The notes: generated by a model from the letters alone, not told the origin. A DNA stretch of 64,000 bases from Bacillus sp. SLBN-46 (GCF_031453555.1 NZ_JAVIZM010000001.1:626001-690000), one strand, 5' to 3'; positions 26,420-35,079 are shown, numbered from the stretch's first letter. Numbers and translations are program-made.

Positions 26420-27943
26420 ATGAAAAAACTCAGGGTCGAATTTGTTTATGTCCTCATGATGATGATTTTTGGCTACGTGGCGTTGTGTACTGAAGTCCCC
26501 TTTCACTGGAAAGCACTATGCCTCACGTTTTACACCATCATGATTGTAAATACAGTGGTCTCACTGTGGCTCGAAAACCGCCCAGCCCAGAACACCTTGC
26601 TATGGATGTATATATTAGTGTTCCTGCCAATACTGGGCTATATCTTCTACGTCTATTCCGGCCAATTGGTACATAAAGGCGAGCTGTTTAAAAGGAAACG
26701 CAGCCTCGACCGGGAAATGTTTGAGGAACTGAACAAAAAGAAATGGGGGATGGCTGGTGGTGGGGCCGCGACACTGACGATGGCCGGACTGAATGAGCAC
26801 CAGCGTGAATTTGCGAACTATTTAGAACGGGTAACCTTAACCAACTGGAATCAGAATACAAGAACGAAAGTGTTGAAAAACGGAGATGAAACCTTCGAGG
26901 AAATTAAACACCGACTCCAGCAAGCAACGGACTTTATCCATATCGAATACTATATTTTCCGCTATGACCGCCTCGGGAAAGAGCTCATTGACATCCTTAC
27001 AGAAAAGGTCCGGGCCGGAGTAGAAGTCCGTCTCATGTACGATGCGGTTGGCAGCTTCTCCCTTTCCGCCGCTGATCTGAAAATCATGGAGGAAGCCGGC
27101 ATTCAGATTCACCCCTTTTTACCAATCCAGGCAGGATTCATCAATCAAAAATTCAACTTTCGAAATCACCGCAAAATCATCGTCATCGATGGAAAAATCG
27201 GCTTTGTCGGCGGCTTAAACGTCGGGGTGGAGTACCTGGGCGAGGACGACCACTTTGGCTTTTGGTGCGACACCCACCTCATGCTCGAAGGGGAAGCCGT
27301 ACAAACCTTACATGCCATCTTTTTGCTAGACTGGCTCTATGCCTCAGGTGAGAATTTTTTTGAAAATGAACGCTATTTGGAGTCGAAACCGGTGGACGGT
27401 GATGGATTGGTACACGTTGTCGCAACTGGTCCCGAAACACGTGATATGAGTGATCACTATTACGCGATGATTTCCTCGGCCAAAGAATCCATTTGGATCG
27501 CCACTCCGTACTTTATTCCGAGCCCGTCCATCCAAACGGCTCTTCGAATCGCCGCCAGAAAAGGCATCCAAGTACGCTTAATGATACCGGAGACGAATGA
27601 TGGGTTTCTTACCCAGTATGCGACACAATCCTATTTTCCAGAACTGCTGCGTGAAGGAATTGAAATCTATTCCTACCAAAAGGGTTTTCTTCATAAAAAG
27701 GTCCTTATTGTCGATGGAGACCTGGCCTCGATTGGAACCGCCAACTTCGATATGCGCAGCTTTCATTTGAATTTCGAGGTCAATTTGTTTTTATCAGGAT
27801 CAGATTCGATTGCCGATCTGGTTGATCATTTTCAAGAGGACCTTAACGACTGCCGCCGCATCCGCGCTGTTGAGTTTTACAAAAGGAAGCCAGTGGTCAA
27901 ATTCAAAGAAAGCTTCGCACGGCTGTTTTCGGGGGTGTTGTAA
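26420..27943 (+). CDS. cls: Cardiolipin synthase
   Basis: The enzyme condenses two phosphatidylglycerol molecules to cardiolipin at the membrane. It has 507 residues, two N-terminal membrane helices, and the two HKD motifs of the phospholipase D superfamily: HRKIIVIDGKIGFVGG near residue 250 and HKKVLIVDGDLASIG near residue 425. The start at 26420 follows AGGGAGAA. Some B. subtilis paralogues are stress induced, and the upstream sigma-B-like site agrees with that. Confidence 0.94.
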   Translation: MKKLRVEFVYVLMMMIFGYVALCTEVPFHWKALCLTFYTIMIVNTVVSLWLENRPAQNTLLWMYILVFLPILGYIFYVYSGQLVHKGELFKRKRSLDREMFEELNKKKWGMAGGGAATLTMAGLNEHQREFANYLERVTLTNWNQNTRTKVLKNGDETFEEIKHRLQQATDFIHIEYYIFRYDRLGKELIDILTEKVRAGVEVRLMYDAVGSFSLSAADLKIMEEAGIQIHPFLPIQAGFINQKFNFRNHRKIIVIDGKIGFVGGLNVGVEYLGEDDHFGFWCDTHLMLEGEAVQTLHAIFLLDWLYASGENFFENERYLESKPVDGDGLVHVVATGPETRDMSDHYYAMISSAKESIWIATPYFIPSPSIQTALRIAARKGIQVRLMIPETNDGFLTQYATQSYFPELLREGIEIYSYQKGFLHKKVLIVDGDLASIGTANFDMRSFHLNFEVNLFLSGSDSIADLVDHFQEDLNDCRRIRAVEFYKRKPVVKFKESFARLFSGVL

Positions 27944-27993
27944 CTCAAACTTTTGGATGGAGGTCTAAATTTCACTCGAATCTAATATTTTTA

Positions 27994-28011
27994 GGTAGAA
28001 GGAATTCTACC
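27994..28011 (+). promoter_or_regulatory. Small hairpin in the leader of the 28041 gene
   Basis: GGTAGAA and TTCTACC form a perfect seven-base stem with a GGAA loop, 30 bases before the start codon. It might stabilise the mRNA 5' end. Confidence 0.35.
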
Positions 28012-28040
28012 CATACCATATGAAAATAGGTGATTCGATC

Positions 28041-28262
28041 ATGTATGCTGTTCATTTTTTAGAAAACAAAAATGTCTTATTAACGCAGCTGCTCAGGACT
28101 GTGCCGAAAGAAGGAGAAGCCATCAAGATTAAGGGGCTAAAAGGGACGGTTGCTAAAGTAACCAATGTCGATGAGAAAAATGTCCATGTGCAAGTGGTCT
28201 TAGAAAAGGTGAATAAAAATAAACAAGCCGCCCTCGATCCTTCTAAAAAGAAAAAAAGATAA
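28041..28262 (+). CDS. Small basic protein of unknown function
   Basis: This protein has 73 residues from the ATG at 28041, which has AGGTGAT six bases upstream; an in-frame ATG at 28020 adds seven residues but has no good ribosome site. The pattern is a small beta-rich domain (EGEAIKIKGLKGTVAKVTNV and NVHVQVVLEKV) with a Lys-rich tail (KNKQAALDPSKKKKR). I do not recognise a family. A nucleic-acid-binding fold is possible from the charge, but this is only inference. A strong terminator follows. Confidence 0.7.
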   Translation: MYAVHFLENKNVLLTQLLRTVPKEGEAIKIKGLKGTVAKVTNVDEKNVHVQVVLEKVNKNKQAALDPSKKKKR

Positions 28263-28272
28263 GCAAACGAAC

Positions 28273-28302
28273 GAACGCACCTCCGGTAGGTGCGTTTTTT
28301 TA
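28273..28302 (+). terminator. Rho-independent terminator
   Basis: AACGCACCT and AGGTGCGTT around CCGGT, followed by T residues, 11 bases after the stop at 28262. Confidence 0.92.
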
Positions 28303-28465
28303 TGGGAAACCAAGGTTTTATAGCGAACAAATCAGTTCGTTCATATCTTTGTCATAACATTTCTAACAAACTGTGAACTTATAACTATAGCCATGTTATT
28401 TAAGCGAAAAAGTAATATATTGTAACTATAAAGAACAAAACAAAAAATGAAAGAAGGAATCATTT

Positions 28466-28972
28466 ATGTTTAACAAATTTTTAAGAGAAAATAAGATTGC
28501 ATCTGTTATCTTAACAGTCTTACGTTTATACCTCGGTTACTCTTGGTTTACTGCAGGATTCCATAAATTAACTGGCGGATTTGACGCTGCTGGATTCTTA
28601 AAAGGAGCCATTGCTAACCCGGTAAAAGGGCCAGATGGCGCAGTCATTTTTGGCTGGTATGTTGACTTCTTGAAGCACTTTGCTCTTCCAAACGTCGATG
28701 TTTTCAACGTTCTAGTTCCTTGGGGCGAAACATTAATCGGTTTAGGATTAATCCTTGGATGCTTAACAACTGCGGCAATGTTCTTTGGTCTCGTCATGAA
28801 CTTCAGCTTCTTCTTAGCTGGCACTGTATCTCACAACCCTAGAGACATCTTCCTTGGATTCATCATCTTAACTGCTGGCTACAACGCTGGTAAAATCGGT
28901 TTAGACCGTTGGGTTGTACCTTACTTCAGAAAAATGAGCAAGGGTACTGTCAAGCAAAAGAAAACTGCGTAA
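28466..28972 (+). CDS. DoxX-family membrane protein
   Basis: This 168-residue protein has four membrane helices. RLYLGYSWFTAGFHKLTGGFDAAGFL at the N-terminus and WGETLIGLGLILG further on are typical of the DoxX family, which includes proteins linked to respiratory and redox homeostasis. The precise role is not known. GAAGGAATC precedes the ATG. It stands alone between two terminators. Confidence 0.85.
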   Translation: MFNKFLRENKIASVILTVLRLYLGYSWFTAGFHKLTGGFDAAGFLKGAIANPVKGPDGAVIFGWYVDFLKHFALPNVDVFNVLVPWGETLIGLGLILGCLTTAAMFFGLVMNFSFFLAGTVSHNPRDIFLGFIILTAGYNAGKIGLDRWVVPYFRKMSKGTVKQKKTA

Positions 28973-28993
28973 CGACGGTGGAAACAAAAAAAG

Positions 28994-29022
28994 AGAGACT
29001 GCAACTAGTTTGCAGTCTCTTT
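28994..29022 (+). terminator. Rho-independent terminator
   Basis: AGAGACTGCAA and TTGCAGTCTCT form an 11-base stem after the DoxX gene. The T run is short. Confidence 0.8.
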
Positions 29023-29071
29023 ATATTTATATAGATAGGGGGGGTTGTTGTTTGAACCAAAAATGACTGGA

Positions 29072-29326
29072 TTACGCAGTGCGTTTCATGCTTTTTAAAA
29101 TAAAGCTTACAATAAACACAAGAACAATTGCACCAATCAGGGCCGGGATGATAAAGAAGCCTCCGACTTCAGGACCCCAGCTTCCTAGTAGGAAGGATCC
29201 CAACCATGCTCCAATGAACCCTGCGATAATATTTCCAATGATACCACCTGGCAGGTCACGCCCCAAAATAAGTCCGGCTAACCAGCCAATAATTCCTCCG
29301 ATAATTAATGCCCAAATGAATCCCAT
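29072..29326 (-). CDS. GlsB/YeaQ/YmgE-family membrane protein
   Basis: This 84-residue protein is a small stress-associated membrane protein with three hydrophobic segments and the family motif GWLAGLILGRDLPGGIIGNIIAGFIGAWLG. The family was once called transglycosylase-associated protein, but its function is not settled. AGGAGAG precedes the ATG at 29326. It has the best sigma-B promoter match in the window. Confidence 0.9.
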   Translation of the reverse strand: MGFIWALIIGGIIGWLAGLILGRDLPGGIIGNIIAGFIGAWLGSFLLGSWGPEVGGFFIIPALIGAIVLVFIVSFILKSMKRTA

Positions 29327-29377
29327 AATGTTTCTCTCCTTTCTTTCCTTCTTTTATTAAGTAACTCTGATTATTAA

Positions 29378-29402
29378 ATACCCGCTTTAAGAAGGCTTAA
29401 AC
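29378..29402 (-). promoter_or_regulatory. Sigma-B promoter of the GlsB/YeaQ-type gene
   Basis: On the minus strand: GTTTAA, 13-base spacer, GGGTAT, a perfect match to the B. subtilis sigma-B consensus, 52 bases before the start. Confidence 0.85.
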
Positions 29403-29550
29403 ATAAAAATGAATTTATTGAAACTTTACAATCTTTTTACAAAGGATAGGACTTCTTGTCCATCAAAACAACTATATCCCAGTGCTATAATAGCTTTGTT
29501 CATTTTGCAAAAAAGAAAACACAACGAAGCACAGGGGGAGTCACACGTTT

Positions 29551-31539
29551 ATGCCGTCCAACAAACGAAGCACTTTGAAGAAAGTATTCTCTATCGGAGC
29601 TTTATCAACTGTCCTATTTTCTACTCTTTTTACAGGAAACGAACCCGCAAAAGCTGTAACCAATTCGCCCGTTGCCATTAATGAAGTGGCCTGGATGGGT
29701 ACAACAGGAAGCTACAACAATGAATGGATGGAACTCAAAAACAACACCAGCCAGGATGTATCTTTAACGGGCTGGAAACTAAAAGCGAAAGACGGAACCC
29801 CTGCAATCAATCTATCAGGTACGATTAAGGCGGGAAGCTATTTCCTGTTGGAACGTTCGAGCGATGATGCGGTTGTCGGTGTAAAAGCCGACCAAATTTA
29901 CACAGGGGCATTAGGAAATTCAGCAGAAGCATTAGATTTGTATGATGCAAATGGTAGTTTAGTAGATACCGTGTCGTCATGGTATGCCGGTGACAACAAT
30001 ACGAAAGGCACGATGGAACGGGTCAGTGCGGCAGATAACGGAGATGATCCTTCCAATTGGAAGACTGCAACCGCAGCCTATGACGGCGGTTTTGGAACAC
30101 CAAAATTAGCGAACTCAGTAGGCACAACACAAGGAACCACACACCACTTAAACCATGTTTCGAATGCGGACGGTGCCATTAATGTATATTTTAACAAAAC
30201 AGCCCTGCCTCAGTTTGCCTATGAAGGAAACGAAGCGAATTGGAGCATCAACTTAGAAGATCAATTAGTGAATCGCATCAGTCAAGCCACCAGTTCGATT
30301 GATGTAGCCACCTATGAATTAAACCTTCCTAAAATAGTGAATACCTTAGTGGATAAAGCGAGCCAAGGCGTGCAAGTCCGCGTGGTGGCGGATGCAAAAG
30401 ACGTGGACCCGAATGATACAGAAAACCGGTACGGCATTCATAGACTTAATTTAGAAAAATTGATTCGTGGGAAAGACCAAGTAGTGGGGACAGCAGATGA
30501 TGCCCATGTATTAGGGGATTCCGCGATGTTTGTGGAAGAAGATGCCACCCTACGTGCAAAATACGGACTTCCGACTACATTCGATGATTTCCCTGTTCAA
30601 ACGGTGAAAATCGGTTCAGGCAATCAAACCGGACATCTGTTAGTGGATGCCGAACGTAAAGCGGATGGCACTTATTATTCTCCTGGCGATCAAATGCACA
30701 ACAAATTTATGATCATTGATGGCAAGTGGGTCTGGACAGGTACGTGGAATTTTACCGAGACCGGGACGTACGGTACGGATGAAGATATGAATCAAGATTT
30801 GTTAAATGGGAACCAAAACCAAACGGTAGAAATTAATTCTGTGGACCTTGCAGCTATTTATAAAACGGAATTTCAAGAAATGTATGGAAGCGATACAGCT
30901 ACTCCCAATCCTACAAACGCGAAATTCCACAGCCGGAAAACCGATAATACGGCGCACCAAGTCAATGTAAATGGGACCTTGGTGGAAGTCTATTTCTCTC
31001 CTGGTGATGGGGCACTAAACCGTTTAACGAATGCAGTTAAAAATGAAGCACAGCATCGTGCTTATTTTGAAATCTTTGCATTTTCTGATCAAGGGTTAGT
31101 AGATGAATTGAAGAACAAGTGGGAAGGTTCCTATAATGATATGGAAGGGACTCGTACGGGATTTGATGTGAAAGGATTGTTTGATCCGAGCTTTTGGAAC
31201 CAATGGTGGTCCGCTTCAGTTGACATGACGCAACGAACGGCGTCGCAAACAAGTGTGGACAATCCGAATACTCGTTGGAACACGCCTGCTCCTGTTTATC
31301 CTGGAAAAGAATCTCGAAAGCTGCATGCTAAAACGATGATTATTGATCCAAATACAAGCAGTGATCCAATGGTTGTGGTAGGTTCAACAAACTGGAGTGC
31401 AAACGGGGATGCTACGAATGATGAAAACATGCTTGTGATTCACAGTGATAAGGTTGCCAATCAATTTTTACAAGAATTCTATGCTCGTTACCAAGTAGCG
31501 GGTGGACAAGTTCCTTCACAAGAAGCATTTATTCAATAA
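29551..31539 (+). CDS. Secreted protein with lamin-tail domain and phospholipase D-like domains
   Basis: This is a 662-residue exported protein. A signal peptide (about 1-36, ending AKA) is followed by a lamin-tail domain (INEVAWMGTTGSYNNEWMELKN to SNWKTATAAYDGGFGTPK, about 40-185). Then come two phospholipase D-superfamily halves with HKD-type motifs at about His383 (HNKFMIIDG) and His592 (HAKTMIIDP, then VVVGSTNWSANGDATNDEN). The superfamily includes phospholipases and nucleases, so the substrate is open. AGGGGGAG precedes the ATG and TGCTATAAT lies 60 bases upstream. Confidence 0.88.
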   Translation: MPSNKRSTLKKVFSIGALSTVLFSTLFTGNEPAKAVTNSPVAINEVAWMGTTGSYNNEWMELKNNTSQDVSLTGWKLKAKDGTPAINLSGTIKAGSYFLLERSSDDAVVGVKADQIYTGALGNSAEALDLYDANGSLVDTVSSWYAGDNNTKGTMERVSAADNGDDPSNWKTATAAYDGGFGTPKLANSVGTTQGTTHHLNHVSNADGAINVYFNKTALPQFAYEGNEANWSINLEDQLVNRISQATSSIDVATYELNLPKIVNTLVDKASQGVQVRVVADAKDVDPNDTENRYGIHRLNLEKLIRGKDQVVGTADDAHVLGDSAMFVEEDATLRAKYGLPTTFDDFPVQTVKIGSGNQTGHLLVDAERKADGTYYSPGDQMHNKFMIIDGKWVWTGTWNFTETGTYGTDEDMNQDLLNGNQNQTVEINSVDLAAIYKTEFQEMYGSDTATPNPTNAKFHSRKTDNTAHQVNVNGTLVEVYFSPGDGALNRLTNAVKNEAQHRAYFEIFAFSDQGLVDELKNKWEGSYNDMEGTRTGFDVKGLFDPSFWNQWWSASVDMTQRTASQTSVDNPNTRWNTPAPVYPGKESRKLHAKTMIIDPNTSSDPMVVVGSTNWSANGDATNDENMLVIHSDKVANQFLQEFYARYQVAGGQVPSQEAFIQ

Positions 31540-31548
31540 TTTATATAT

Positions 31549-31614
31549 GAAAAAACTCGTCCGCTGAACGGCACCCAAATGATTCGGGTTCTGATTAGCA
31601 GGGCGAGTTTTTTT
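31549..31614 (+). terminator. Long terminator after the secreted PLD-like gene
   Basis: AAAAAACTCG and CGAGTTTTTTT close an imperfect stem with an inner ACCC/GGGT hairpin. It is symmetrical enough to serve also the minus-strand gene that ends at 31620. Confidence 0.85.
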
Positions 31615-31619
31615 CTAGT

Positions 31620-31973
31620 TTACACAACATCTTTATTATGTTTTACTCTCTCACGCAATCGGGCCGTAGGGTGGGAGGCTCCCGTTTTTAACGCAGTCTG
31701 ACAGGTTTTTAATTCTGAGGTTAATTTGTTGAACCCCTCCTGATCGCGTTCATCCAGGCACGTGTCGATTTTCCTCTTTAATAAACTAATCTTAAAGATC
31801 AATTCGGTTTGCCGTTTCTGTTCTTCAAGATAGACCTCTTTCCATTGCTTTGATTCCTCCCAGCGATAATCGCTAAGCTTCGATAACCGACTCCCGCATT
31901 TGCATAATGTCTCATTCATATTAATGACGTAAAATTCAGCGTTCCCACAGTTTTTGCATAAAAGTTTCCTCAT
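31620..31973 (-). CDS. Zinc-ribbon protein of unknown function
   Basis: This 117-residue protein begins with a probable zinc ribbon, CKNCGNAEFYV and then CKCGSRL, that is CxxC...CxC in the first 30 residues. A charged helical region and a basic tail follow. GGAGGTG lies upstream of the ATG at 31973. I do not recognise the family. It is divergent from the YflT-like gene, and both have sigma-B-like sites in the shared 203-base gap. Confidence 0.7.
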   Translation of the reverse strand: MRKLLCKNCGNAEFYVINMNETLCKCGSRLSKLSDYRWEESKQWKEVYLEEQKRQTELIFKISLLKRKIDTCLDERDQEGFNKLTSELKTCQTALKTGASHPTARLRERVKHNKDVV

Positions 31974-32032
31974 ATTTGTACACCTCCATATAAATTGAAG
32001 CTTGAAGCTCTTCTGTAAAATCTACTTCCTAT

Positions 32033-32058
32033 ATACCCACAGTGAATTCAGTTTTAAC
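32033..32058 (-). promoter_or_regulatory. Sigma-B-like promoter of the zinc-ribbon gene
   Basis: On the minus strand: GTTAAA, 14-base spacer, GGGTAT. The -10 box is perfect and the -35 box matches five of six bases. Confidence 0.6.
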
Positions 32059-32083
32059 CCTTCAAAATTTTTAAAATTAATAG

Positions 32084-32108
32084 GTTTTAATTTTTCAGGA
32101 GCGGTTAT
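32084..32108 (+). promoter_or_regulatory. Sigma-B-like promoter of the YflT-like gene
   Basis: GTTTTA, 13-base spacer, GGTTAT. Each box matches five of six bases. It lies divergent from the site at 32033. Confidence 0.55.
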
Positions 32109-32176
32109 ATAACAAGTAGAACGACAAGCTGCTAATGAAAAAGGCAGCACCATCAAATCACAAGGAGGAAACAACA

Positions 32177-32503
32177 ATGGAAACAGTTAAAGTCGTTGAA
32201 AATGGTGTACAAGCGAAACAGGAAATTGAACAGTTGATGACGCAGGGCTATACGAAGGATGAGATTTATTTATTGGCACACGATAAAAGTCGCTCTGAGA
32301 ACCTAGCGGATAATCTGGATCTTACCGACGTTGGTGTCGCCGAACAAGGCTTGTTTGATAGTATGGCCAATGTGTTTCGCTCAAGAGGAGATGAGCTGCG
32401 CTCGAAGCTAGAGTCATTAGGCTTGTCGCAAGCAGAGGCAGAGCGCCTTGAGGAAGAAATGGATCATGGCCGGGTGGTCGTTGTAGCAACGAAATCAGCT
32501 TGA
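32177..32503 (+). CDS. General stress protein, YflT-like
   Basis: The protein has 108 residues from the ATG at 32177 (AAGGAGGA upstream). The pattern METVKVVENGVQAKQEIEQLMTQGYTKDEIYLLAHD, then LGLSQAEAERLEEEMDHGRVVVVA, matches the heat-induced stress protein YflT family, small cytoplasmic general stress proteins of unknown mechanism. Family members in B. subtilis belong to the sigma-B regulon, which agrees with the site upstream. A hairpin separates it from the next small gene. Confidence 0.88.
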   Translation: METVKVVENGVQAKQEIEQLMTQGYTKDEIYLLAHDKSRSENLADNLDLTDVGVAEQGLFDSMANVFRSRGDELRSKLESLGLSQAEAERLEEEMDHGRVVVVATKSA

Positions 32504-32512
32504 GGTCAAAAC

Positions 32513-32553
32513 TCGATAGGAAGCAAAAGTGTGGGTCTTTTGTTTCCTATCGA
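32513..32553 (+). promoter_or_regulatory. Intercistronic hairpin
   Basis: TCGATAGGAA-CAAAAG pairs almost perfectly with CTTTTG-TTCCTATCGA over a seven-base loop. Only a broken T run follows, so it may be a partial terminator or an mRNA-processing stem between the YflT-like gene and the next ORF. Confidence 0.6.
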
Positions 32554-32586
32554 TTCAATTTTATTAAAAAGAAGGAGAGGAACGAG

Positions 32587-32766
32587 ATGAAATTTTCGAA
32601 TTTAAGTTTGGAGAAATTAGTAGGAGCTAGGGAACGAGCACGTCATAAAGTACGGTCAGACCGCAACTTGGAGCAACATTTTGAGTCCCCGATTATTCAC
32701 CGAGAGATTCAGGGCGACCGAGTGTATGTCCCATTAAACCTATATCGAGTATGGAATGAAGCGTAA
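32587..32766 (+). CDS. Small basic protein of unknown function
   Basis: This protein has 59 residues from the ATG at 32587, preceded by AAGGAGAGG. It contains LEKLVGARERARHKVRSDRNLEQHF and ends in VPLNLYRVWNEA, and is Arg/His-rich. I do not recognise a family. It probably shares the transcript of the YflT-like gene and ends at a strong terminator. Confidence 0.65.
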   Translation: MKFSNLSLEKLVGARERARHKVRSDRNLEQHFESPIIHREIQGDRVYVPLNLYRVWNEA

Positions 32767-32784
32767 ATTAAAAGATACAAACCC

Positions 32785-32851
32785 AAACTAGCTGCCTAAA
32801 TCCCGTTAAGAGAAGGACGAACGGAATTTAGGCAGTTAGTTTGTTTTTTTT
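32785..32851 (+). terminator. Strong long-stem terminator
   Basis: A stem of about 23 bases (AAACTAGCTGCCTAAAT and its complement, few mismatches) is followed by eight T. Confidence 0.92.
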
Positions 32852-33014
32852 GCAATTTTTTAGTAAATATCCCTGTCCATAATAGAACGATTCGCCAAAA
32901 TTTTGTAAAAAATGTAATCCAATCGTCACGATATGGAGTATAATGGAAGTTGGTGTAGAGATAAACAAACACAAACGATAGGTTACTAGATTACAAGCAA
33001 TCAAGGGAGACAAC

Positions 33015-35042
33015 ATGAATAAAATTCGTACACTATTTTCTATCCTTATATTATTTACTTCCTTTCATTTTTTTCAACAGGCTGCTTCAGCCCAGACAGT
33101 GGGCCAAAAGCCTGTTGCCATCTATTACTCCCCGCACCAGGACGATGAACTGCTCAGCATGGGGATGTCGATTGCAACAAGTGTTGCCAAGGGCTACGAG
33201 GTGCATGTGGTACTGATGACCGATGGTGGTGGTGCCACCGGGGCACTCAATGATGTGAACAAAAAGCTGACGAAGGAAAATTACCCAACAATCACAAAAG
33301 CGGATTTTATCAACGCGCGAACAGACGAATTCATGCGTTCTTCAGTAGCATTAGGGGTGAAGGCTGAAAATATCCATCTGATGAATTTTACCGATGGACA
33401 GCTTTCCTATAACCAAGCAAGACAAACGATTGAAACCTTTGAGAAGAACTACCCGCATGCGATGCATCGGTCCATGTCCTATATGGACTGGCATCCGGAT
33501 CATGCTGTAATGGGGAGGGCGTTAAACGATTTATATAATGAACATAAAATTCGCGACGTCCGTTTTTTTGTAAAAAATGTTCAGTTTTCAACCGTACCAG
33601 GTAGTTCGGAAGCACTAAAGCTAGTGACTGCCAATCTTCCTCGAATCAAAGAAGCTACAGCCGCATATAGGGATTGGTCGCCAGCTTCTAAGCACTACTC
33701 GATCGGTTATATTTCGGTACCGAGTAATTTTGATGAGCTCGAAAAAAATCCACAAAGCCGGACGCATATGGCCGATACGACGAATAAGCCGTCGGTGAGA
33801 AGCCTTGGTTTTTCTAGTGGACAAGCAGAGGGTCCAATTACGGATGCCAATTTGGCTGCCGTAATCAAGGAACAGCTCGGCATCAGGGACAGAGAAATAA
33901 CCGAAGCGGATATAGCTTCATTGACTCGATTGGATGCACAGGGCAGAGGAATCAGCAGTTTGGAAGGACTGCAATATGCAGTGAACCTTCAATTTCTCGC
34001 GCTAGATCATAATAGAATTACAGATTTAACGCCGCTTCAGGGTCTGACAAAGGTAACTGATCTGTACCTGAAGGATAATCAGCTAGAAAATGTTCGCCCA
34101 TTAGCAGGGCTAACGAATATGGAGTCACTACACCTAGATACTAACCGGCTGACGGACCTTAGCCCACTTTCTTCATTAACAAAGATGCAGGTGCTGTCGT
34201 TCAACTTTAATAAAGTGGCTAGTCTAGCGCCGCTCGCCGGGATGACGAATCTCATCACGATTTCGATGGACAGCAATGCCTTTAAGGACCTGTCTCCTTT
34301 GAAAAATAAGCCTGACTTAAACGCGGTATCTTTTTTACATATGGATTTGGATCTAGGTAAGGGCAGTGTCAATGGTGACATCCTAGATATGTTAGGCGCG
34401 CAAGCTAGTGTTTATTTTTCCAATGTGAAAGTAACGAGGAGCTATCACACGAATCGAATGGTGGGTATATCGTGGAAAATGCTCGACAGCAGTATGGATA
34501 AGGTTGAAGTAAGTATTAATGGCGGCATACCAGTGACATCTTACAATTCGAACTATCTGTTTGGGAATTTGAATCCAGGTCAAGCGTATAAGGTGACGAT
34601 TTCTTCTTATACGAAGGGGAATTTGAATTTCACAGGCGAGGTGATGATTTCGACGGATACGTGGGTTTCGACGAAGGGCTGGCTACTCGCTGACCGGGAC
34701 TGGTATTACATCAATCTATCAACAGGGAATCTGACGACAGGTTGGTTGAAATCAGGGGATAAATGGTATTATCTCAGTGCAAATGGAAAAATGTTTACAG
34801 GCTGGCTCAAGTGGAACGGCAAGTGGTACTATTTAACATCTAGCGGAGCCATGAAGACAGGCTGGCTATTAGATGGAGGAAAGTGGTATTACATTGAAAG
34901 GTCAGGGGCGATGAAAATCGGTTGGTTGTATTACAATAAAAAATGGTATTACCTTAACAGTTCGGGTGCGATGGTAACCGGACGGGTTTGGATTAGTGGA
35001 AAATGGTATTACTTCAACGCAAGTGGCAGCTTAAGCCGTTAG
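33015..35042 (+). CDS. Secreted PIG-L deacetylase with leucine-rich and choline-binding-type repeats
   Basis: This 675-residue secreted protein has an unusual mosaic. The signal peptide ends near ASA (24-26). A PIG-L/LmbE zinc deacetylase domain (about 32-260) has the metal motifs HQDDE (41-45) and HPDH (160-163). Internalin-like leucine-rich repeats span about 300-455 (VNLQFLALDHNRITDLTPLQGLT and so on). A fibronectin-like beta segment lies at about 465-548. Six C-terminal repeats with TGWLKSGDKWYYL patterns (about 550-675) resemble choline-binding or wall-binding repeats. It probably acts on a sugar N-acetyl group at the cell surface; the substrate is unknown. The gene stands alone. Confidence 0.9.
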   Translation: MNKIRTLFSILILFTSFHFFQQAASAQTVGQKPVAIYYSPHQDDELLSMGMSIATSVAKGYEVHVVLMTDGGGATGALNDVNKKLTKENYPTITKADFINARTDEFMRSSVALGVKAENIHLMNFTDGQLSYNQARQTIETFEKNYPHAMHRSMSYMDWHPDHAVMGRALNDLYNEHKIRDVRFFVKNVQFSTVPGSSEALKLVTANLPRIKEATAAYRDWSPASKHYSIGYISVPSNFDELEKNPQSRTHMADTTNKPSVRSLGFSSGQAEGPITDANLAAVIKEQLGIRDREITEADIASLTRLDAQGRGISSLEGLQYAVNLQFLALDHNRITDLTPLQGLTKVTDLYLKDNQLENVRPLAGLTNMESLHLDTNRLTDLSPLSSLTKMQVLSFNFNKVASLAPLAGMTNLITISMDSNAFKDLSPLKNKPDLNAVSFLHMDLDLGKGSVNGDILDMLGAQASVYFSNVKVTRSYHTNRMVGISWKMLDSSMDKVEVSINGGIPVTSYNSNYLFGNLNPGQAYKVTISSYTKGNLNFTGEVMISTDTWVSTKGWLLADRDWYYINLSTGNLTTGWLKSGDKWYYLSANGKMFTGWLKWNGKWYYLTSSGAMKTGWLLDGGKWYYIERSGAMKIGWLYYNKKWYYLNSSGAMVTGRVWISGKWYYFNASGSLSR

Positions 35043-35046
35043 TTTG

Positions 35047-35079
35047 AAAGCCGTGTCGGACTCCCGATGCGGCTTTTTG
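35047..35079 (+). terminator. Rho-independent terminator
   Basis: AAAGCCG and CGGCTTT enclose an inner TCGG/CCGA stem and are followed by T residues, directly after the stop at 35042. Confidence 0.8.

Noticed and set aside
29409..29681. 90-codon frame overlapping the start of the secreted PLD-like gene
   Set aside because: It lies in another frame over the promoter, ribosome site and signal peptide of that gene and has no family resemblance.
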